Positions 20,058 through 30,446 of a stretch of 64,000 nucleotides of DNA are shown piece after piece. The notes under the pieces were generated by a model. That model was not told the DNA's origin. It saw only the letters and a list, made by a program, of their open reading frames with translations, and did not search any database. Position numbers and translations under genes: made by a program. Position 1 is the stretch's first letter. Each line of letters starts with the position of its first letter. Source of the DNA: Yersinia kristensenii. Lineage in GTDB: Bacteria > Pseudomonadota > Gammaproteobacteria > Enterobacterales > Enterobacteriaceae. The stretch is from NCBI RefSeq assembly GCF_900460525.1, contig NZ_UHIY01000001.1:2542001-2606000 (forward strand), in the 5' to 3' direction.

Positions 20058-21761
20058 TCAGGTCGTCGCGGGGGGTAACCATGCCTGGCTGAAGTCGAAC
20101 CAGCCGTAAGCCGTTAACGTCACACCATTAATTCGTGGTGGGGCATTGACTTGATATTGATAGTTGAACAGCGGAAGAATCAGCCCAGAGAGCATCAGAT
20201 TATTATAATGTTCACGCAATTGGCGGAAACGTTCTGGAGCCAGTTCGATTTGCTGAATATGAGCCAGTGTTTCTTGCTGTTGTTCCCACTGCGGTGGTGA
20301 GAGGATACCACGCCACAGTGGATCAAGCCGTAGCCAGCTTTCCATGGCGGCCTCAGGTGATTCACCGACTAAATGGTCTGCTAATAATAAATCAGCCTTT
20401 TTGATTTGATGGGTATCTTTCCACTGTTTATCGTGACTGGCACGGATTTCTAATGTGCACCCATGTGCCGCCAACACTGTTTTTAGCTGCTCGGCGACAC
20501 TTTTTAGCTCCATTGGCGGTTGATATATCAGTATCAGATGAGCTGGCAGTGGCGAGTCTTCATCAGCCTTAAACTGCGGGATGGGCCAACCCGGTAGCAT
20601 TTCATGGCTTGGGGTTATGATTCCACGCCGGATTGATAGCTCTTCCAATATGCCGGAAGTTTGCACTAACATCAGTAAGTTGGTTATTTGCTGAAGGGTC
20701 ATATTACTGTGGTGCTGATTAATTGCCAGATAACAAAATCCCAGGCTCATACTGCGCTGAACGGGGCGTGCTAAAGGGAAGTCCTCTTCCTGTCCGATGG
20801 TAATACGCACTGGGTGTTGGCAACTCCCATCTGCTGATTGCTCCATCAGATTAGGGGTTATCCAATATTCGATAATTTCCAGATAAGGGTGCTGCAAATG
20901 GTAGAACTCATGTTGTTCCAGCCGTACCAGATGCTGCTCGAAAGTCGCCAACTTAAAGGGACCCGCGCCCAATAGAGGATAGTCTGGATGAAATAAGCGG
21001 CAGGGTAAATCAGCTAATCGATGAGCTAACCAGTAATCCGGCTGAGAAAGGGTAAATTGCAAGCATAAAGCGTGGGGTAGGGTGATAGCTAAAATATTGG
21101 CAAAGCTGGGTTGGCTGCGAGTATTTTCCCGCAGTAACATCAGCGTCTGTAATAATTGTTGGCCGTGAAGACGTTCCCCATTATGCCAACGCAACTGGCT
21201 GCGCAAAAAGAACTGCCAGGTTAAACCATCCTCACTGACTTGCCAGTGGTGGGCCAGATCGGGTTTGGGCTGAGGGTCACCGGTGTTAAACCGGGTCAGG
21301 CCCGCGTGTAAGGTATAAATCAGGTGTTGTTCGGCTCGCCCAGTGGCGGTGAGTGGGTTTAAGGGTTCAAGTGTACGGTAATAAGGAATACGCAACACTG
21401 GGCTATTTGCTTGCCACTGTCCGCCCATATGAGGGTTCAGCAAGGCTTGTAGGCGATCGGGTGCCAGTTGCGCCAATTCGAGAGCCGCTTGGCTATCCCC
21501 TTGTTCGAGAAACTCCTGTAGATAGGTTGCCCGAAGTGCATCGGGGGTTTTTAGGCATTGCAGTTGTGCCCGTTTTCCCCTGCCAACTTGTGAATGCCAA
21601 CTGAGCCAGTCATTCGCCTGTAGCTGCTGTATTAAGGTGCGAGCATGACGTTCGCTGCAAAACAGCAGGCCAGCGACTTCACCTACGGTAGTCGCCGCTA
21701 AGTTGTCTCCGAACTTTTGGTATAGGCGCTGATATTGGGTGAGTCGGTGTATTATGCGCAT
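20058..21761 (-). CDS. ybaE: SgrR-family protein YbaE (HTH plus solute-binding domain)
   Basis: A 567-residue protein built like SgrR. An N-terminal winged-helix DNA-binding region (about residues 1-110, with LLFCSERHARTLIQQL) is followed by a domain of the extracellular solute-binding family 5 (about 160 to 480) that presumably senses a small molecule in the cytoplasm. There is no signal peptide, which argues against transport. It stands between queC and cof exactly as YbaE does in E. coli. Ligand and targets are unknown. Confidence 0.85.
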   Translation of the reverse strand: MRIIHRLTQYQRLYQKFGDNLAATTVGEVAGLLFCSERHARTLIQQLQANDWLSWHSQVGRGKRAQLQCLKTPDALRATYLQEFLEQGDSQAALELAQLAPDRLQALLNPHMGGQWQANSPVLRIPYYRTLEPLNPLTATGRAEQHLIYTLHAGLTRFNTGDPQPKPDLAHHWQVSEDGLTWQFFLRSQLRWHNGERLHGQQLLQTLMLLRENTRSQPSFANILAITLPHALCLQFTLSQPDYWLAHRLADLPCRLFHPDYPLLGAGPFKLATFEQHLVRLEQHEFYHLQHPYLEIIEYWITPNLMEQSADGSCQHPVRITIGQEEDFPLARPVQRSMSLGFCYLAINQHHSNMTLQQITNLLMLVQTSGILEELSIRRGIITPSHEMLPGWPIPQFKADEDSPLPAHLILIYQPPMELKSVAEQLKTVLAAHGCTLEIRASHDKQWKDTHQIKKADLLLADHLVGESPEAAMESWLRLDPLWRGILSPPQWEQQQETLAHIQQIELAPERFRQLREHYNNLMLSGLILPLFNYQYQVNAPPRINGVTLTAYGWFDFSQAWLPPATT

Positions 21762-21865
21762 AATTAAATCCGGAATAGTTTAAATTATTTGTTCACTATT
21801 AGTTCCGTAAATACTACGTCATAATTTTATATATATCACCCGTTTCACTCTTTATGAGGTTTTAA

Positions 21866-22687
21866 ATGTACCGTTTAGCCGCTTTTGATATGGATGGAAC
21901 CTTGCTAATGCGCGACCATAGGATTGGTGGCGCGACATTGAATGCGTTACACCAGTTAGTGGAAAACGGGATGATCCTGACATTTGCTACGGGGCGGCAT
22001 TACCTTGATATGAAAGGCATTCTGTCTCACTCAGGTATTAACGGTTATTTAATTACGGGTAATGGTACGCGAGTGTGTGACATGGATGGTGTGCACTTAG
22101 ATGGTATGGATTTACCGGCGGAACTGGTGGAGTTTGTGCTGCGCACCCCATGGCAGACAACTGCCAGTGTTCATATCTTTCGCGATGATGGTTGGTTTAC
22201 TGATTATAATGATCTCGCATTGTTAGCGGCCCATAAAACCAGTAGTTTTCAGTTCCAACTGACTGCGCTGGATGCATTACCGATGACGGGTAATCACAAA
22301 ATTTGCTTTATTGCGCCACATCAAGAGCTAGCTGAACTTAAGATTCAGCTTGAGCAGCAAATGGGTGACAAAGCGGATTTCTGTTTCTCGGCCGAGGAGT
22401 GCCTGGAAATGTTGCCTCGTGGTTGTAATAAAGGGGCAGCTTTAGAGCGATTAAGCCATCATCTTGATTTAACCTTGGCTGATTGCATGGCGTTTGGCGA
22501 TGCGATGAATGATAAAGAAATGTTGTCGCGAGTCGGCCGTGGGTTAGTGATGGGAAATGCATTACCGCAATTGAAGCAAGAGTTACCTCAGTTACAAGTT
22601 ATTGGCCGCTGCGAGGAACAAGGCGTAGCTCACTATTTGCAACATTGGCTAAGTTCACCACACCTCACCTATTCCCCCGAATTCTGA
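21866..22687 (+). CDS. cof: HAD-superfamily phosphatase Cof (HMP-PP phosphatase)
   Basis: A 273-residue HAD hydrolase of the IIB (Cof) subfamily. Motif I DMDGTL (residues 8-13) holds the nucleophile and acid Asp, motif II is FATGRH near 41, and motif IV is [11 protein letters not shown] near 215. The E. coli protein removes phosphate from the thiamin precursor HMP-PP and from several other phosphorylated metabolites. The ATG has TGAGG seven to eleven bases upstream. It is divergent from ybaE. Confidence 0.93.
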   Translation: MYRLAAFDMDGTLLMRDHRIGGATLNALHQLVENGMILTFATGRHYLDMKGILSHSGINGYLITGNGTRVCDMDGVHLDGMDLPAELVEFVLRTPWQTTASVHIFRDDGWFTDYNDLALLAAHKTSSFQFQLTALDALPMTGNHKICFIAPHQELAELKIQLEQQMGDKADFCFSAEECLEMLPRGCNKGAALERLSHHLDLTLADCMAFGDAMNDKEMLSRVGRGLVMGNALPQLKQELPQLQVIGRCEEQGVAHYLQHWLSSPHLTYSPEF

Positions 22688-22739
22688 GGTATATGCCCTT
22701 GGTTCTTTAAACTGAACGTTGGGTGTAGCTATTAGCCAG

Positions 22740-22762
22740 CCGGATAACCATCCGGTTTTTTT
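22740..22762 (+). terminator. Terminator after cof
   Basis: CCGGAT-AACC-ATCCGG followed by seven T residues. Confidence 0.9.
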
Positions 22763-22770
22763 CTTCCGAA

Positions 22771-22795
22771 AAGGGCCTGTTTTAAGGCCCTTTTT
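22771..22795. terminator. Terminator facing cdsH
   Basis: AAGGGCCT / AGGCCCTT stem with T-rich sequence at the right and A-rich at the left, just past the cdsH stop on the minus strand. It can work in either direction. Confidence 0.8.
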
Positions 22796-22804
22796 ATCAA
22801 TGAA

Positions 22805-23845
22805 TTACAGATTATTTAATTCATTACGATAGGGTGTTAAATCACCGATATTGTTGCTTACCCACTGAGGGTCGTAATAAGTATCGAGATAACGCTCACC
22901 GCTATCGCACAGTAACGTCACGATGGCACCTGTTTGGCCCTGCTCACGCATTTGTTTAGCTAATTGCAATGCTCCCCAAACGTTAGTGCCGGTGGATGCA
23001 CCGACTTTACGGCCCAATATACCCTCTAGCCAATGGATGGTGGCAACACTGGCGGCGTCAGGAACCCGTAGCATGCTATCGATCACTTCTGGGATGAATG
23101 AAGGCTCAGCACGAGGCCGGCCAATCCCCTCAATTCGGCTACCACAACTGCCTGTGACTGTACGGTCACGGTGACAGAAACAATCATAAAAAACGGAGTT
23201 TTCCGGATCGACCACCATCAGTTGGGTGTCATGCCCTTGATAGCGAATGTAGCGGCCCAAAGTGGCTGAGGTGCCGCCAGTCCCGGCGCTCATGACAATA
23301 TAGTTAGGAATTGGGAATGGTTCTCGGGCCATTTGACGGAAGATACTATCGGCAATGTTATTATTCCCACGCCAATCAGTTGCCCGCTCAGCATAAGTGA
23401 ATTGGTCCATATAATGGCCGTTAAGCTCACGAGCCAATTGCTCGGATGCAGCATAAATTTGCCCAGCATGGTCGACAAAATGGCAGCGTCCACCATAGAA
23501 AGTGATTTGCTCCACTTTACGTCGAGCAGTGCAACTTGGCATGACGGCGATAAAGGGTAAACCAATCAGGCGGGCAAAATAGGCCTCTGACACCGCCGTG
23601 CTCCCTGATGAGGCCTCTATTATCGTAGTGTCTTCTTTGATCCAGCCATTACATAAACCATAGAGAAACAAAGAGCGGGCCAAGCGGTGCTTTAAGCTAC
23701 CGGTCGGATGTGTACTTTCATCTTTTAAATAGAGGTAAATGCCGGGAAATGCGGGTAGATTTAAGCGGATCAAGTGGGTATCAGCGGAGCGTTGAAAATC
23801 GGCTTCTATTTCACTGATAGCATTTTTCACCCAAGTATTGGTCAT
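22805..23845 (-). CDS. cdsH: PLP-dependent L-cysteine desulfhydrase (CdsH type)
   Basis: A 346-residue fold-type II PLP enzyme related to cysteine synthase. The PLP lysine is probably Lys52 in [20 protein letters not shown] is the substrate loop and [14 protein letters not shown] binds the cofactor phosphate. Its position, divergent from decR (ybaO), is that of CdsH in Salmonella, which splits L-cysteine to pyruvate, ammonia and sulfide. K-12 lacks it at this site. A cysteine synthase activity cannot be excluded by sequence alone. Confidence 0.82.
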   Translation of the reverse strand: MTNTWVKNAISEIEADFQRSADTHLIRLNLPAFPGIYLYLKDESTHPTGSLKHRLARSLFLYGLCNGWIKEDTTIIEASSGSTAVSEAYFARLIGLPFIAVMPSCTARRKVEQITFYGGRCHFVDHAGQIYAASEQLARELNGHYMDQFTYAERATDWRGNNNIADSIFRQMAREPFPIPNYIVMSAGTGGTSATLGRYIRYQGHDTQLMVVDPENSVFYDCFCHRDRTVTGSCGSRIEGIGRPRAEPSFIPEVIDSMLRVPDAASVATIHWLEGILGRKVGASTGTNVWGALQLAKQMREQGQTGAIVTLLCDSGERYLDTYYDPQWVSNNIGDLTPYRNELNNL

Positions 23846-23943
23846 TTTATGGCCTGCGATGTAGGTAGTAAACTAATGATGACTAGGTTAACGGTTATCA
23901 AAGAAAAAAACGTTGCCATTTTTACTTCTTTATCGCCAAATAG

Positions 23944-23958
23944 TAGAAATTTATTCTA
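23944..23958 (+). promoter_or_regulatory. Lrp-type operator in front of decR
   Basis: TAGAAATTTATTCTA is a perfect 5-bp inverted repeat around an AT centre and fits 14 of 15 positions of the published Lrp consensus YAGHAWATTWTDCTR. It ends 12 bases before the decR ATG and lies between the divergent genes cdsH and decR, so binding by DecR (an Lrp-family protein) would control both. Confidence 0.65.
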
Positions 23959-23970
23959 TGGTTACTCGCT

Positions 23971-24432
23971 ATGTTAGATAAAACCGACCGTAAACTCCTG
24001 TGTATGTTACAAGAAGATTGCACGCAATCACTGCAAGTGCTGGCCGAAGCCGTCAATTTGACCTCGACACCCTGCTGGAAACGTTTGAAGCGCCTTGAGG
24101 ATGAGGGGTTTATCCGCGGGCGGGTGGCATTGTTAGATAGCGAAAAGCTAGGATTAGGACTCACTGCATTTGTGCTGATCAAAACACAGCAGCATAATAG
24201 CGATTGGTATCAGGAGTTCGTCGAGTTCACCAAGCAAATGCCAGAGGTGCTGGCGTTTTATCGCATGGCGGGGGAATACGACTATTTAATGCAGGTTGAA
24301 GTCGCCGATATGAAGAGTTATGACAACTTTTACAAACGCATGGTGAACGGTGTGCCGGGGTTGATTGATGTAACATCCAGCTTTGCAATGGAAAAAATCA
24401 AATACACCACTGCGTTGCCTGTACCTGAGTGA
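23971..24432 (+). CDS. decR: Lrp/AsnC-family regulator DecR (cysteine detoxification)
   Basis: A 153-residue feast/famine regulator. The N-terminal HTH ([16 protein letters not shown], then [19 protein letters not shown]) is followed by the ligand-binding RAM domain (about residues 65-145). The E. coli homologue (YbaO) activates a cysteine desulfidase when cysteine is in excess. Here the divergent cdsH is the natural target. It has an unusual extra Cys in the HTH (TPCWKRL), also typical of this subfamily. Confidence 0.93.
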   Translation: MLDKTDRKLLCMLQEDCTQSLQVLAEAVNLTSTPCWKRLKRLEDEGFIRGRVALLDSEKLGLGLTAFVLIKTQQHNSDWYQEFVEFTKQMPEVLAFYRMAGEYDYLMQVEVADMKSYDNFYKRMVNGVPGLIDVTSSFAMEKIKYTTALPVPE

Positions 24433-24515
24433 TTACCTGCCATTTTTCAAACTGTGGAGTGTGGGTTGCCTGGCATCTATTGGGTATAAAAAAACATTTT
24501 AACGATGGTATTCTA

Positions 24516-24716
24516 CGGCCCTAAATAATTCGAGTTGCAGGAAGGCGGCAAACGAGATAGTCCTGATGAGCTTACATTTGTAAGTGATTGGGGTGACAAA
24601 TCTGCTGGGAGCAGATCTGAACGCGGCTTGTAGCGGCCTCGCAGAGGCGAGTCCCATGGACGGGCCGAGTAACGAGCGTAGCCAACATACATGCAGCTTG
24701 AAGTATGACGGGTATA
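24516..24716 (+). repeat. ERIC repeat with an internal insertion of about 70 bases
   Basis: The two ends are an ordinary ERIC (AATTCGAGTTGCAGGAAGGC at the left, CTTGAAGTATGACGGGTATA at the right). About 70-75 bases (roughly 24596-24670) are inserted after GATTGGGGTGA. The insert has its own hairpins, for example ATCTGCT-GGG-AGCAGAT. Its right end is only 67 bases from the mdlA start, so it probably lies in the mdlAB promoter or leader. Confidence 0.87.
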
Positions 24717-24782
24717 CTGCCCAGTCGCATTGAGCGAGCAAATACCGATGTGATTCGGTGTCAGACCATGGAATAAAACTGC

Positions 24783-26549
24783 GTGAGATTGTTTGCACAA
24801 TTAGGCTGGTATTTCCGCCGTGAGTGGCGTCGCTATGTAGGTGCGGTGCTGTTGCTGATCATTATTGCTATTCTGCAATTATTACCCCCTAAATTGGTAG
24901 GGGTAATTGTTGATGGCATCAGCACAAAACAGATGTCGACCAATATGTTATTGGTATGGGTAGGCGTGATGCTGGTGACGGCCATCGTGGTCTATCTACT
25001 GCGTTACGTCTGGCGCGTTTTACTTTTTGGTGCTTCCTATCAATTGGCCGTGGAGTTACGCGGCAACTTTTATCGCCAACTTAGCCGCCAGGCTCCCGGT
25101 TTTTATTTACGTCACCGTACTGGCGATTTAATGGCGCGAGCGACAAATGATGTCGACCGCGTGGTCTTTGCCGCCGGTGAAGGGGTATTAACGCTGGTGG
25201 ATTCGTTGGTGATGGGGTGTGCTGTATTGATTGTTATGAGCACCCAAATCAGCTGGCAATTAACTTTGCTGTCATTGCTTCCCATGCCGGTCATGGCGGT
25301 GGTCATCAAATATTACGGCGACCAACTGCATCAGCGTTTCAAATCAGCTCAGGGGGCATTTTCTGCTCTTAATAATCAGGCGCAGGAAAGCCTCACTAGC
25401 ATTCGCATGATTAAAGCTTTTGGTTTGGAAGAAAATCAATCGCAACAATTTGCGCAGGTTGCCGAAGAAGCGGGGGCCAAAAATATGTATGTGGCTCGTG
25501 TTGATGCCCGTTTTGATCCGACAATTTATATTGCTATCGGTGTCGCAAATTTATTGGCGATTGGCGGTGGTAGCTGGATGGTGGTTAACCACAGCATCAC
25601 TTTGGGGCAGTTGACCAGCTTTGTTATGTATTTAGGGTTAATGATTTGGCCGATGCTGGCGTTGGCGTGGATGTTCAATATTGTTGAACGCGGCAGTGCT
25701 GCTTATAGCCGTATCCGTAGTTTGTTGGAAGAAGCACCAGTCGTGAAAGATGGTGACATTGAGCTATCGAGCGAGCGCGGCACTTTAGCGGTGAATATTC
25801 GCCATTTCTATTATCCAGAAGCCAAACAACCCGCTTTGCATGATGTGTCACTGAAATTAGCACCGGGGCAGATGTTGGGGCTATGTGGGCCAACAGGTTC
25901 CGGTAAAAGCACCTTGCTGGCGCTTATTCAACGGCAATTTGACATTGATGACGGCACGATTTGCTATCAAGGGCATCCGCTGTCTGATATCCGTTTACAT
26001 GACTGGCGTGGGCGCTTATCTGTGGTTAGTCAAACGCCATTTTTATTCTCTGATACTGTCGCGGGCAACATTGCATTGGGTAAACCTGATGCGACTCAGG
26101 ATCAGATTGAGCGGGCTGCTCGTTTAGCCAGCGTGCATGAAGATATTTTACGTCTCCCTCAGGGGTATGACACGGAAGTGGGCGAGCGCGGAGTGATGCT
26201 GTCCGGTGGGCAAAAACAGCGGATTTCCATTGCCAGAGCGCTGCTGTTGGAGACTGAAATTCTAATCCTCGATGATGCGCTCTCTGCGGTTGATGGTCAG
26301 ACCGAACATGAAATCTTAAAGAATCTGCGCGAATGGGGCGAACATCGCACGGTGATTATCAGCGCACATCGCCTTTCTGCCTTAACTGAAGCTAGCGAAA
26401 TTCTGGTGATGCAGCACGGTGGGGTGATGCAACGCGGTACTCATAATGTTTTGGTGAATCAGTCTGGGTGGTATCGGGAAATGTACCGTTATCAACAGTT
26501 GGAGGCCGCATTGGATGACGGTGAGTCGGGGGCCAAAACCGATGAGTAA
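24783..26549 (+). CDS. mdlA: ABC exporter half-transporter MdlA (SmdA)
   Basis: A 588-residue fusion of a six-helix exporter membrane domain (about residues 15-305) and an ATPase domain. Walker A is GPTGSGKST (about 370-378), the signature is LSGGQKQR near 480, and Walker [10 protein letters not shown] follows near 500. It pairs with MdlB as a heterodimer of the multidrug/lipid exporter type; its substrate is not established. The start codon is GTG. It overlaps mdlB by eight bases. Confidence 0.95.
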   Translation: MRLFAQLGWYFRREWRRYVGAVLLLIIIAILQLLPPKLVGVIVDGISTKQMSTNMLLVWVGVMLVTAIVVYLLRYVWRVLLFGASYQLAVELRGNFYRQLSRQAPGFYLRHRTGDLMARATNDVDRVVFAAGEGVLTLVDSLVMGCAVLIVMSTQISWQLTLLSLLPMPVMAVVIKYYGDQLHQRFKSAQGAFSALNNQAQESLTSIRMIKAFGLEENQSQQFAQVAEEAGAKNMYVARVDARFDPTIYIAIGVANLLAIGGGSWMVVNHSITLGQLTSFVMYLGLMIWPMLALAWMFNIVERGSAAYSRIRSLLEEAPVVKDGDIELSSERGTLAVNIRHFYYPEAKQPALHDVSLKLAPGQMLGLCGPTGSGKSTLLALIQRQFDIDDGTICYQGHPLSDIRLHDWRGRLSVVSQTPFLFSDTVAGNIALGKPDATQDQIERAARLASVHEDILRLPQGYDTEVGERGVMLSGGQKQRISIARALLLETEILILDDALSAVDGQTEHEILKNLREWGEHRTVIISAHRLSALTEASEILVMQHGGVMQRGTHNVLVNQSGWYREMYRYQQLEAALDDGESGAKTDE

Positions 26550-28320
26550 AGTTAAGCAACTTTGGCCGACACTAAAACGTCTGCTTTCCTATGGTTCCCC
26601 GTATCGCAAGCCATTAGGGCTGGCGGTTCTGATGCTGTGGATTGCTGCGGCTGCTGAGGTCAGTGGCCCACTGTTGATCAGTTATTTCATTGACCACGTG
26701 GTGGCGAAAGGTACTTTGCCGCTGGGGTTAGTTAGTGGGCTGGCTTTAGCTTATTTGCTGTTGCAATTGCTGGCAGCCGCATTGCACTATTTTCAAGCAT
26801 TGCTGTTTAATCGCGCGGCGGTGGGTGTGGTTCAGCGGCTACGCATTGAAGTGATGGATGCTGCGTTGCGCCAGCCTCTCAGTGCTTTTGATACCCAGCC
26901 GGTCGGGCAATTGATCTCCCGCGTAACGAACGACACTGAAGTCATAAAAGATTTGTATGTGATGGTGGTATCGACAGTATTGAAAAGTGCGGCGTTAATT
27001 GGCGCGATGCTGGTGGCAATGTTCACCCTGGATTGGCGTATGGCGCTGATTTCGATTTGTATTTTTCCCGCAGTGCTGGTGGTTATGGCGATTTATCAAC
27101 GTTATAGCACACCGGTGGTCCGCCGGGTTCGAGCCTATTTAGCGGATATTAACGACGGTTTTAATGAAGTCATTAACGGAATGGGCGTTATTCAGCAATT
27201 CCGTCAGCAGATACGTTTTGGCGAGCGCATGGCGTCTACCAATCTCGCTCATTATAAGGCGCGGATGCAAACATTGCGTCTGGAAGGCTTTTTATTGCGC
27301 CCATTGCTGAGCCTGTTTTCAGCCATGGTGCTATGTGGTTTATTGCTGCTTTTCGGCTTCAGCCCAGAAGGGTCTGTGGGGGTAGGGGTGCTGTATGCAT
27401 TTATTAACTACCTTGGTCGTCTCAATGAGCCATTGATTGAATTGACATCGCAGCAGTCGGTCATGCAGCAGGCTGTGGTTGCGGGGGAGCGTATTTTCGA
27501 GCTGATGGATAGTGCCCAGCAAGGCTATGGTACGGATGACCGCCCACTGACGAGCGGCCGTATTCAAGTCAATAATGTCAGCTTTGCTTATCGTAACGAT
27601 AAAATGGTGCTGCAAAATATTTCCCTCGATGTGCCTTCACATGGGTTTGTCGCACTGGTTGGGCATACCGGCAGTGGCAAGAGTACCCTGGCAAATTTGT
27701 TGATGGGTTATTATCCGGTGCAGCAAGGCGAGATTTTGCTCGATGGGCGGCCTCTCTGCGAATTATCACATCAAACATTGCGCCAGGGCGTCGCTATGGT
27801 GCAACAAGACCCGGTGGTATTGGCCGATTCGTTTTTTGCCAATGTAACATTAGGCCGTGATATTAGTGAGCAGCAAGTGTGGGATGCGCTGGAAACTGTG
27901 CAATTGGCACCGCTGGTTCGCGCATTACCAAATGGGGTGCACAGTTTGCTTGGAGAGCAGGGCAACACCTTGTCAGTCGGGCAAAAGCAATTATTAGCGA
28001 TGGCGCGAGTATTGGTGCAGGCCCCGCAGATCCTTATTTTGGATGAAGCGACCGCTAATATTGACTCTGGCACCGAGCAAGCTATTCAGCGGGCTTTACA
28101 GTTGATCCGCAAAAATACCACCCTGGTAGTGATAGCTCACCGCCTTTCGACCATTGTCGAGGCGGATACTATTTTGGTCTTGCACCGTGGAGTAGCAGTT
28201 GAGCAGGGTAAGCATCAAGAGTTGCTGGCGGCACATGGGCGTTATTATCAAATGTACCAATTGCAATTAGTCAGTGAAGATTTGGCGGCCATTGACCAAA
28301 TCGAAACTGCGGTAAGTTAA
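26542..28320 (+). CDS. mdlB: ABC exporter half-transporter MdlB (SmdB)
   Basis: A 592-residue partner of MdlA with the same arrangement: six helices and then an ATPase with Walker [10 protein letters not shown], signature LSVGQKQL and Walker [10 protein letters not shown]. The signature has Val in place of the usual Gly (LSVGQ), as also seen in E. coli MdlB, and suggests unequal ATP sites in the heterodimer. The frame is open from 26515, but ATGAGTAA shared with the mdlA stop gives the start at 26542, a classic coupling. Confidence 0.95.
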   Translation: MSKVKQLWPTLKRLLSYGSPYRKPLGLAVLMLWIAAAAEVSGPLLISYFIDHVVAKGTLPLGLVSGLALAYLLLQLLAAALHYFQALLFNRAAVGVVQRLRIEVMDAALRQPLSAFDTQPVGQLISRVTNDTEVIKDLYVMVVSTVLKSAALIGAMLVAMFTLDWRMALISICIFPAVLVVMAIYQRYSTPVVRRVRAYLADINDGFNEVINGMGVIQQFRQQIRFGERMASTNLAHYKARMQTLRLEGFLLRPLLSLFSAMVLCGLLLLFGFSPEGSVGVGVLYAFINYLGRLNEPLIELTSQQSVMQQAVVAGERIFELMDSAQQGYGTDDRPLTSGRIQVNNVSFAYRNDKMVLQNISLDVPSHGFVALVGHTGSGKSTLANLLMGYYPVQQGEILLDGRPLCELSHQTLRQGVAMVQQDPVVLADSFFANVTLGRDISEQQVWDALETVQLAPLVRALPNGVHSLLGEQGNTLSVGQKQLLAMARVLVQAPQILILDEATANIDSGTEQAIQRALQLIRKNTTLVVIAHRLSTIVEADTILVLHRGVAVEQGKHQELLAAHGRYYQMYQLQLVSEDLAAIDQIETAVS

Positions 28321-28489
28321 AGAGTAAGCTGCGGGGCTATGTCCTCGCCGCTTCCCGCTTTTCTCCATGTCATTTCTATTACTTTCTTTCAGCAATAGCA
28401 CAGCGAATTCCTATCAAGAAGCGTTGCCGCACCATAATCAGGCAGCTCAATCGCGCGAAGATATCGTGGTGCACTTTTGTGACGCGTGT

Positions 28490-28506
28490 CGCACTAATTT
28501 GGTGCG
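28490..28506 (+). promoter_or_regulatory. NtrC (GlnG) binding site
   Basis: CGCACTAATTTGGTGCG keeps the GCAC-N7-GTGC geometry of the enterobacterial NtrC site. Its centre lies about 140 bases upstream of the predicted sigma-54 transcript start, a normal enhancer distance. Confidence 0.82.
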
Positions 28507-28612
28507 CAAAAACTGTTCAATCCTCTCTACCTAGCTACACCGCTATGGTGCTGGGCATCTCAACCCCCATTAACTCGCCCTTTTTGCATTAAATTCTCGT
28601 CAATATTATTTA

Positions 28613-28627
28613 TGGCATAGCCTTTGC
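28613..28627 (+). promoter_or_regulatory. Sigma-54 promoter of glnK-amtB
   Basis: TGGCATAGCCTTTGC has the invariant GG at -24 and GC at -12 with correct spacing. It is 72 bases before the glnK ATG. With the upstream NtrC site this makes the operon nitrogen-starvation inducible, as known for glnKamtB in E. coli. Confidence 0.88.
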
Positions 28628-28698
28628 TTTATCTATTTCGTGGAAGATAAATGTTTCGTGGCCGACATAAATTCGACTTAATTCGAGAAGGGGCAAAT

Positions 28699-29037
28699 AT
28701 GAAGCTGGTTACCGTGGTTATTAAACCATTTAAGCTGGAAGATGTGCGTGAAGCCTTGTCCTCTGTAGGTATTCAAGGACTGACCGTAACCGAAGTGAAA
28801 GGATTTGGTCGCCAGAAAGGGCATGCAGAACTCTATCGGGGAGCGGAATACAGCGTCAACTTCTTACCCAAAGTAAAGATTGATATCGCGATTGCTGATG
28901 ATCAATTGGATGAAGTCATTGATGTTATCAGTAAGGCCGCTTATACCGGCAAAATTGGTGACGGCAAAATTTTCGTTGCTGAATTGCAACGTGTTATTCG
29001 CATCCGTACCGGCGAAACAGACGAAGCAGCACTGTAA
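28699..29037 (+). CDS. glnK: Nitrogen regulatory PII protein GlnK
   Basis: A 112-residue PII signal protein. Tyr51 in the T-loop (LYRGAEYSVNFLPK) is the uridylylation site, and the C-terminal signature GKIGDGKIFV is intact. GlnK caps the AmtB channel when ammonium is high and is released after uridylylation in nitrogen starvation. The frame is open from 28651, but the ATG at 28699 (MKLVTVVIKPFK) has GGGGC seven bases upstream and gives the family length. amtB follows after 36 bases. Confidence 0.98.
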   Translation: MKLVTVVIKPFKLEDVREALSSVGIQGLTVTEVKGFGRQKGHAELYRGAEYSVNFLPKVKIDIAIADDQLDEVIDVISKAAYTGKIGDGKIFVAELQRVIRIRTGETDEAAL

Positions 29038-29073
29038 TTTGCAGGCTCAAATTTAGTGAATAGGGATGGGTTG

Positions 29074-30366
29074 ATGATGAAAAAACTTTTATCCGTGTTG
29101 GGCCTGAGTTCGGTAGCAATGCTGCCCTCTTTGGCAATGGCTGCTGCACCAGCGGTAGCTGACAAAGCAGATAATGCCTTTATGATGATTTGCACCGCGT
29201 TGGTGCTGTTTATGACGGTCCCTGGTATTGCCCTGTTCTACGGCGGCCTGCTGCGTTCCAAAAACGTATTATCGATGATGACTCAGGTCATGGTGACCTT
29301 TGCGCTGATTTGTGTTTTGTGGATATTGTATGGCTACAGTTTGGCGTTCAGTACCGGCAATGCATTCTTCGGTAACTTTGATATGGCGATGCTCAAAGGT
29401 ATCGGCCTGACGAGTTTAAGTGGCACTTTCTACCAATATATCCATGTGGCGTTCCAGGCTTCATTTGCTTGTATCACCGTGGCTCTGGTGGTGGGTTCAT
29501 TTGCTGAGCGTATCCGTTTCTCCGCGGTACTTATTTTTGCTGTACTGTGGTTCACCTTCTCATACTTGCCAATGGCGCACATGGTCTGGGGCGGCGGTTT
29601 CCTGGCACTGGACGGCGCACTGGACTTCGCGGGCGGCACAGTAGTGCATATTAACGCCGCGATTGCAGGGTTGGTAGGGGCTTACTTGCTGGGTAAACGT
29701 GCCGGTTTTGGTAAAGAAGCGTTCAAACCACACAACTTACCGATGGTGTTCACCGGGACTGCAATTCTGTATATCGGCTGGTTTGGTTTCAACGCCGGTT
29801 CAGCCAGCGCTGCTAACGAAATTGCTGCATTAGCTTTCTTGAACACAGTTGTCGCGACAGCGGGTGCTATTCTTTCTTGGGTATTTGCTGAGTGGATTTT
29901 ACGCGGTAAACCATCACTGTTAGGCGCGTGTTCAGGTTGTATCGCCGGTTTGGTTGCGATTACACCAGCGGCCGGGACTGTTGGTGTCGGTGGCGCACTG
30001 ATTATCGGCCTGGTGGGGGGAGTTGCCGGTCTGTGGGGTGTAGTTCTGCTGAAGAAATGGCTACGGGTAGATGATACCTGTGATGTGTTTGGTGTCCACG
30101 GTGTATGCGGGATTATCGGTTGTATTTTGACTGGCGTTTTCACCTCAGCTTCATTGGGCGGTACAGGTTACGCGGCTGGCGTCACCATGGGGCATCAAGT
30201 CGGTGTACAGTTATTTAGCGTGGGCGTGTGTTTGGTCTGGTCTGGTGTCGTTGCTTTCGTTGCCTACAAAATTGCTGACCTGGTGGTTGGCCTGCGGGTA
30301 CCGGAAGAGCAAGAACGCGAAGGTCTGGATGTTAATAGCCACGGCGAAAATGCCTACAATCAGTAA
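29074..30366 (+). CDS. amtB: Ammonium channel AmtB
   Basis: A 430-residue membrane channel with a cleaved signal (MLPSLAMAA) and 11 predicted helices; trimers conduct ammonia/ammonium. The twin pore His are visible in FGVHGVCGIIG (second) and in the segment FAGGTVVHINAAIAG (first). It starts at ATGATG (29074 or 29077). The second ATG gives a signal peptide of the same length as in E. coli and I cannot decide between them. It is co-transcribed with glnK. Confidence 0.97.
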   Translation: MMKKLLSVLGLSSVAMLPSLAMAAAPAVADKADNAFMMICTALVLFMTVPGIALFYGGLLRSKNVLSMMTQVMVTFALICVLWILYGYSLAFSTGNAFFGNFDMAMLKGIGLTSLSGTFYQYIHVAFQASFACITVALVVGSFAERIRFSAVLIFAVLWFTFSYLPMAHMVWGGGFLALDGALDFAGGTVVHINAAIAGLVGAYLLGKRAGFGKEAFKPHNLPMVFTGTAILYIGWFGFNAGSASAANEIAALAFLNTVVATAGAILSWVFAEWILRGKPSLLGACSGCIAGLVAITPAAGTVGVGGALIIGLVGGVAGLWGVVLLKKWLRVDDTCDVFGVHGVCGIIGCILTGVFTSASLGGTGYAAGVTMGHQVGVQLFSVGVCLVWSGVVAFVAYKIADLVVGLRVPEEQEREGLDVNSHGENAYNQ

Positions 30367-30408
30367 GTTAAGAATGGCAGTACAATAAATAATAATGATA
30401 ATAGCAAT

Positions 30409-30437
30409 GGGGCGATGGCGACATCGCCCCTTCTTAT
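30409..30437 (+). terminator. Terminator after amtB (between convergent amtB and tesB)
   Basis: GGGGCGATG-GCGA-CATCGCCCC followed by TTCTTATT. Confidence 0.82.
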
Positions 30438-30446
30438 TGATGGTGA

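Larger units (their letters stand above)
28321..28650 (+). other. mdlB-glnK intergenic regulatory region
   Basis: No gene. It holds the nitrogen-control sites described separately: an NtrC-type palindrome at 28490-28506, a weaker half site near 28469-28475, and a sigma-54 promoter at 28613-28627. Confidence 0.7.
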
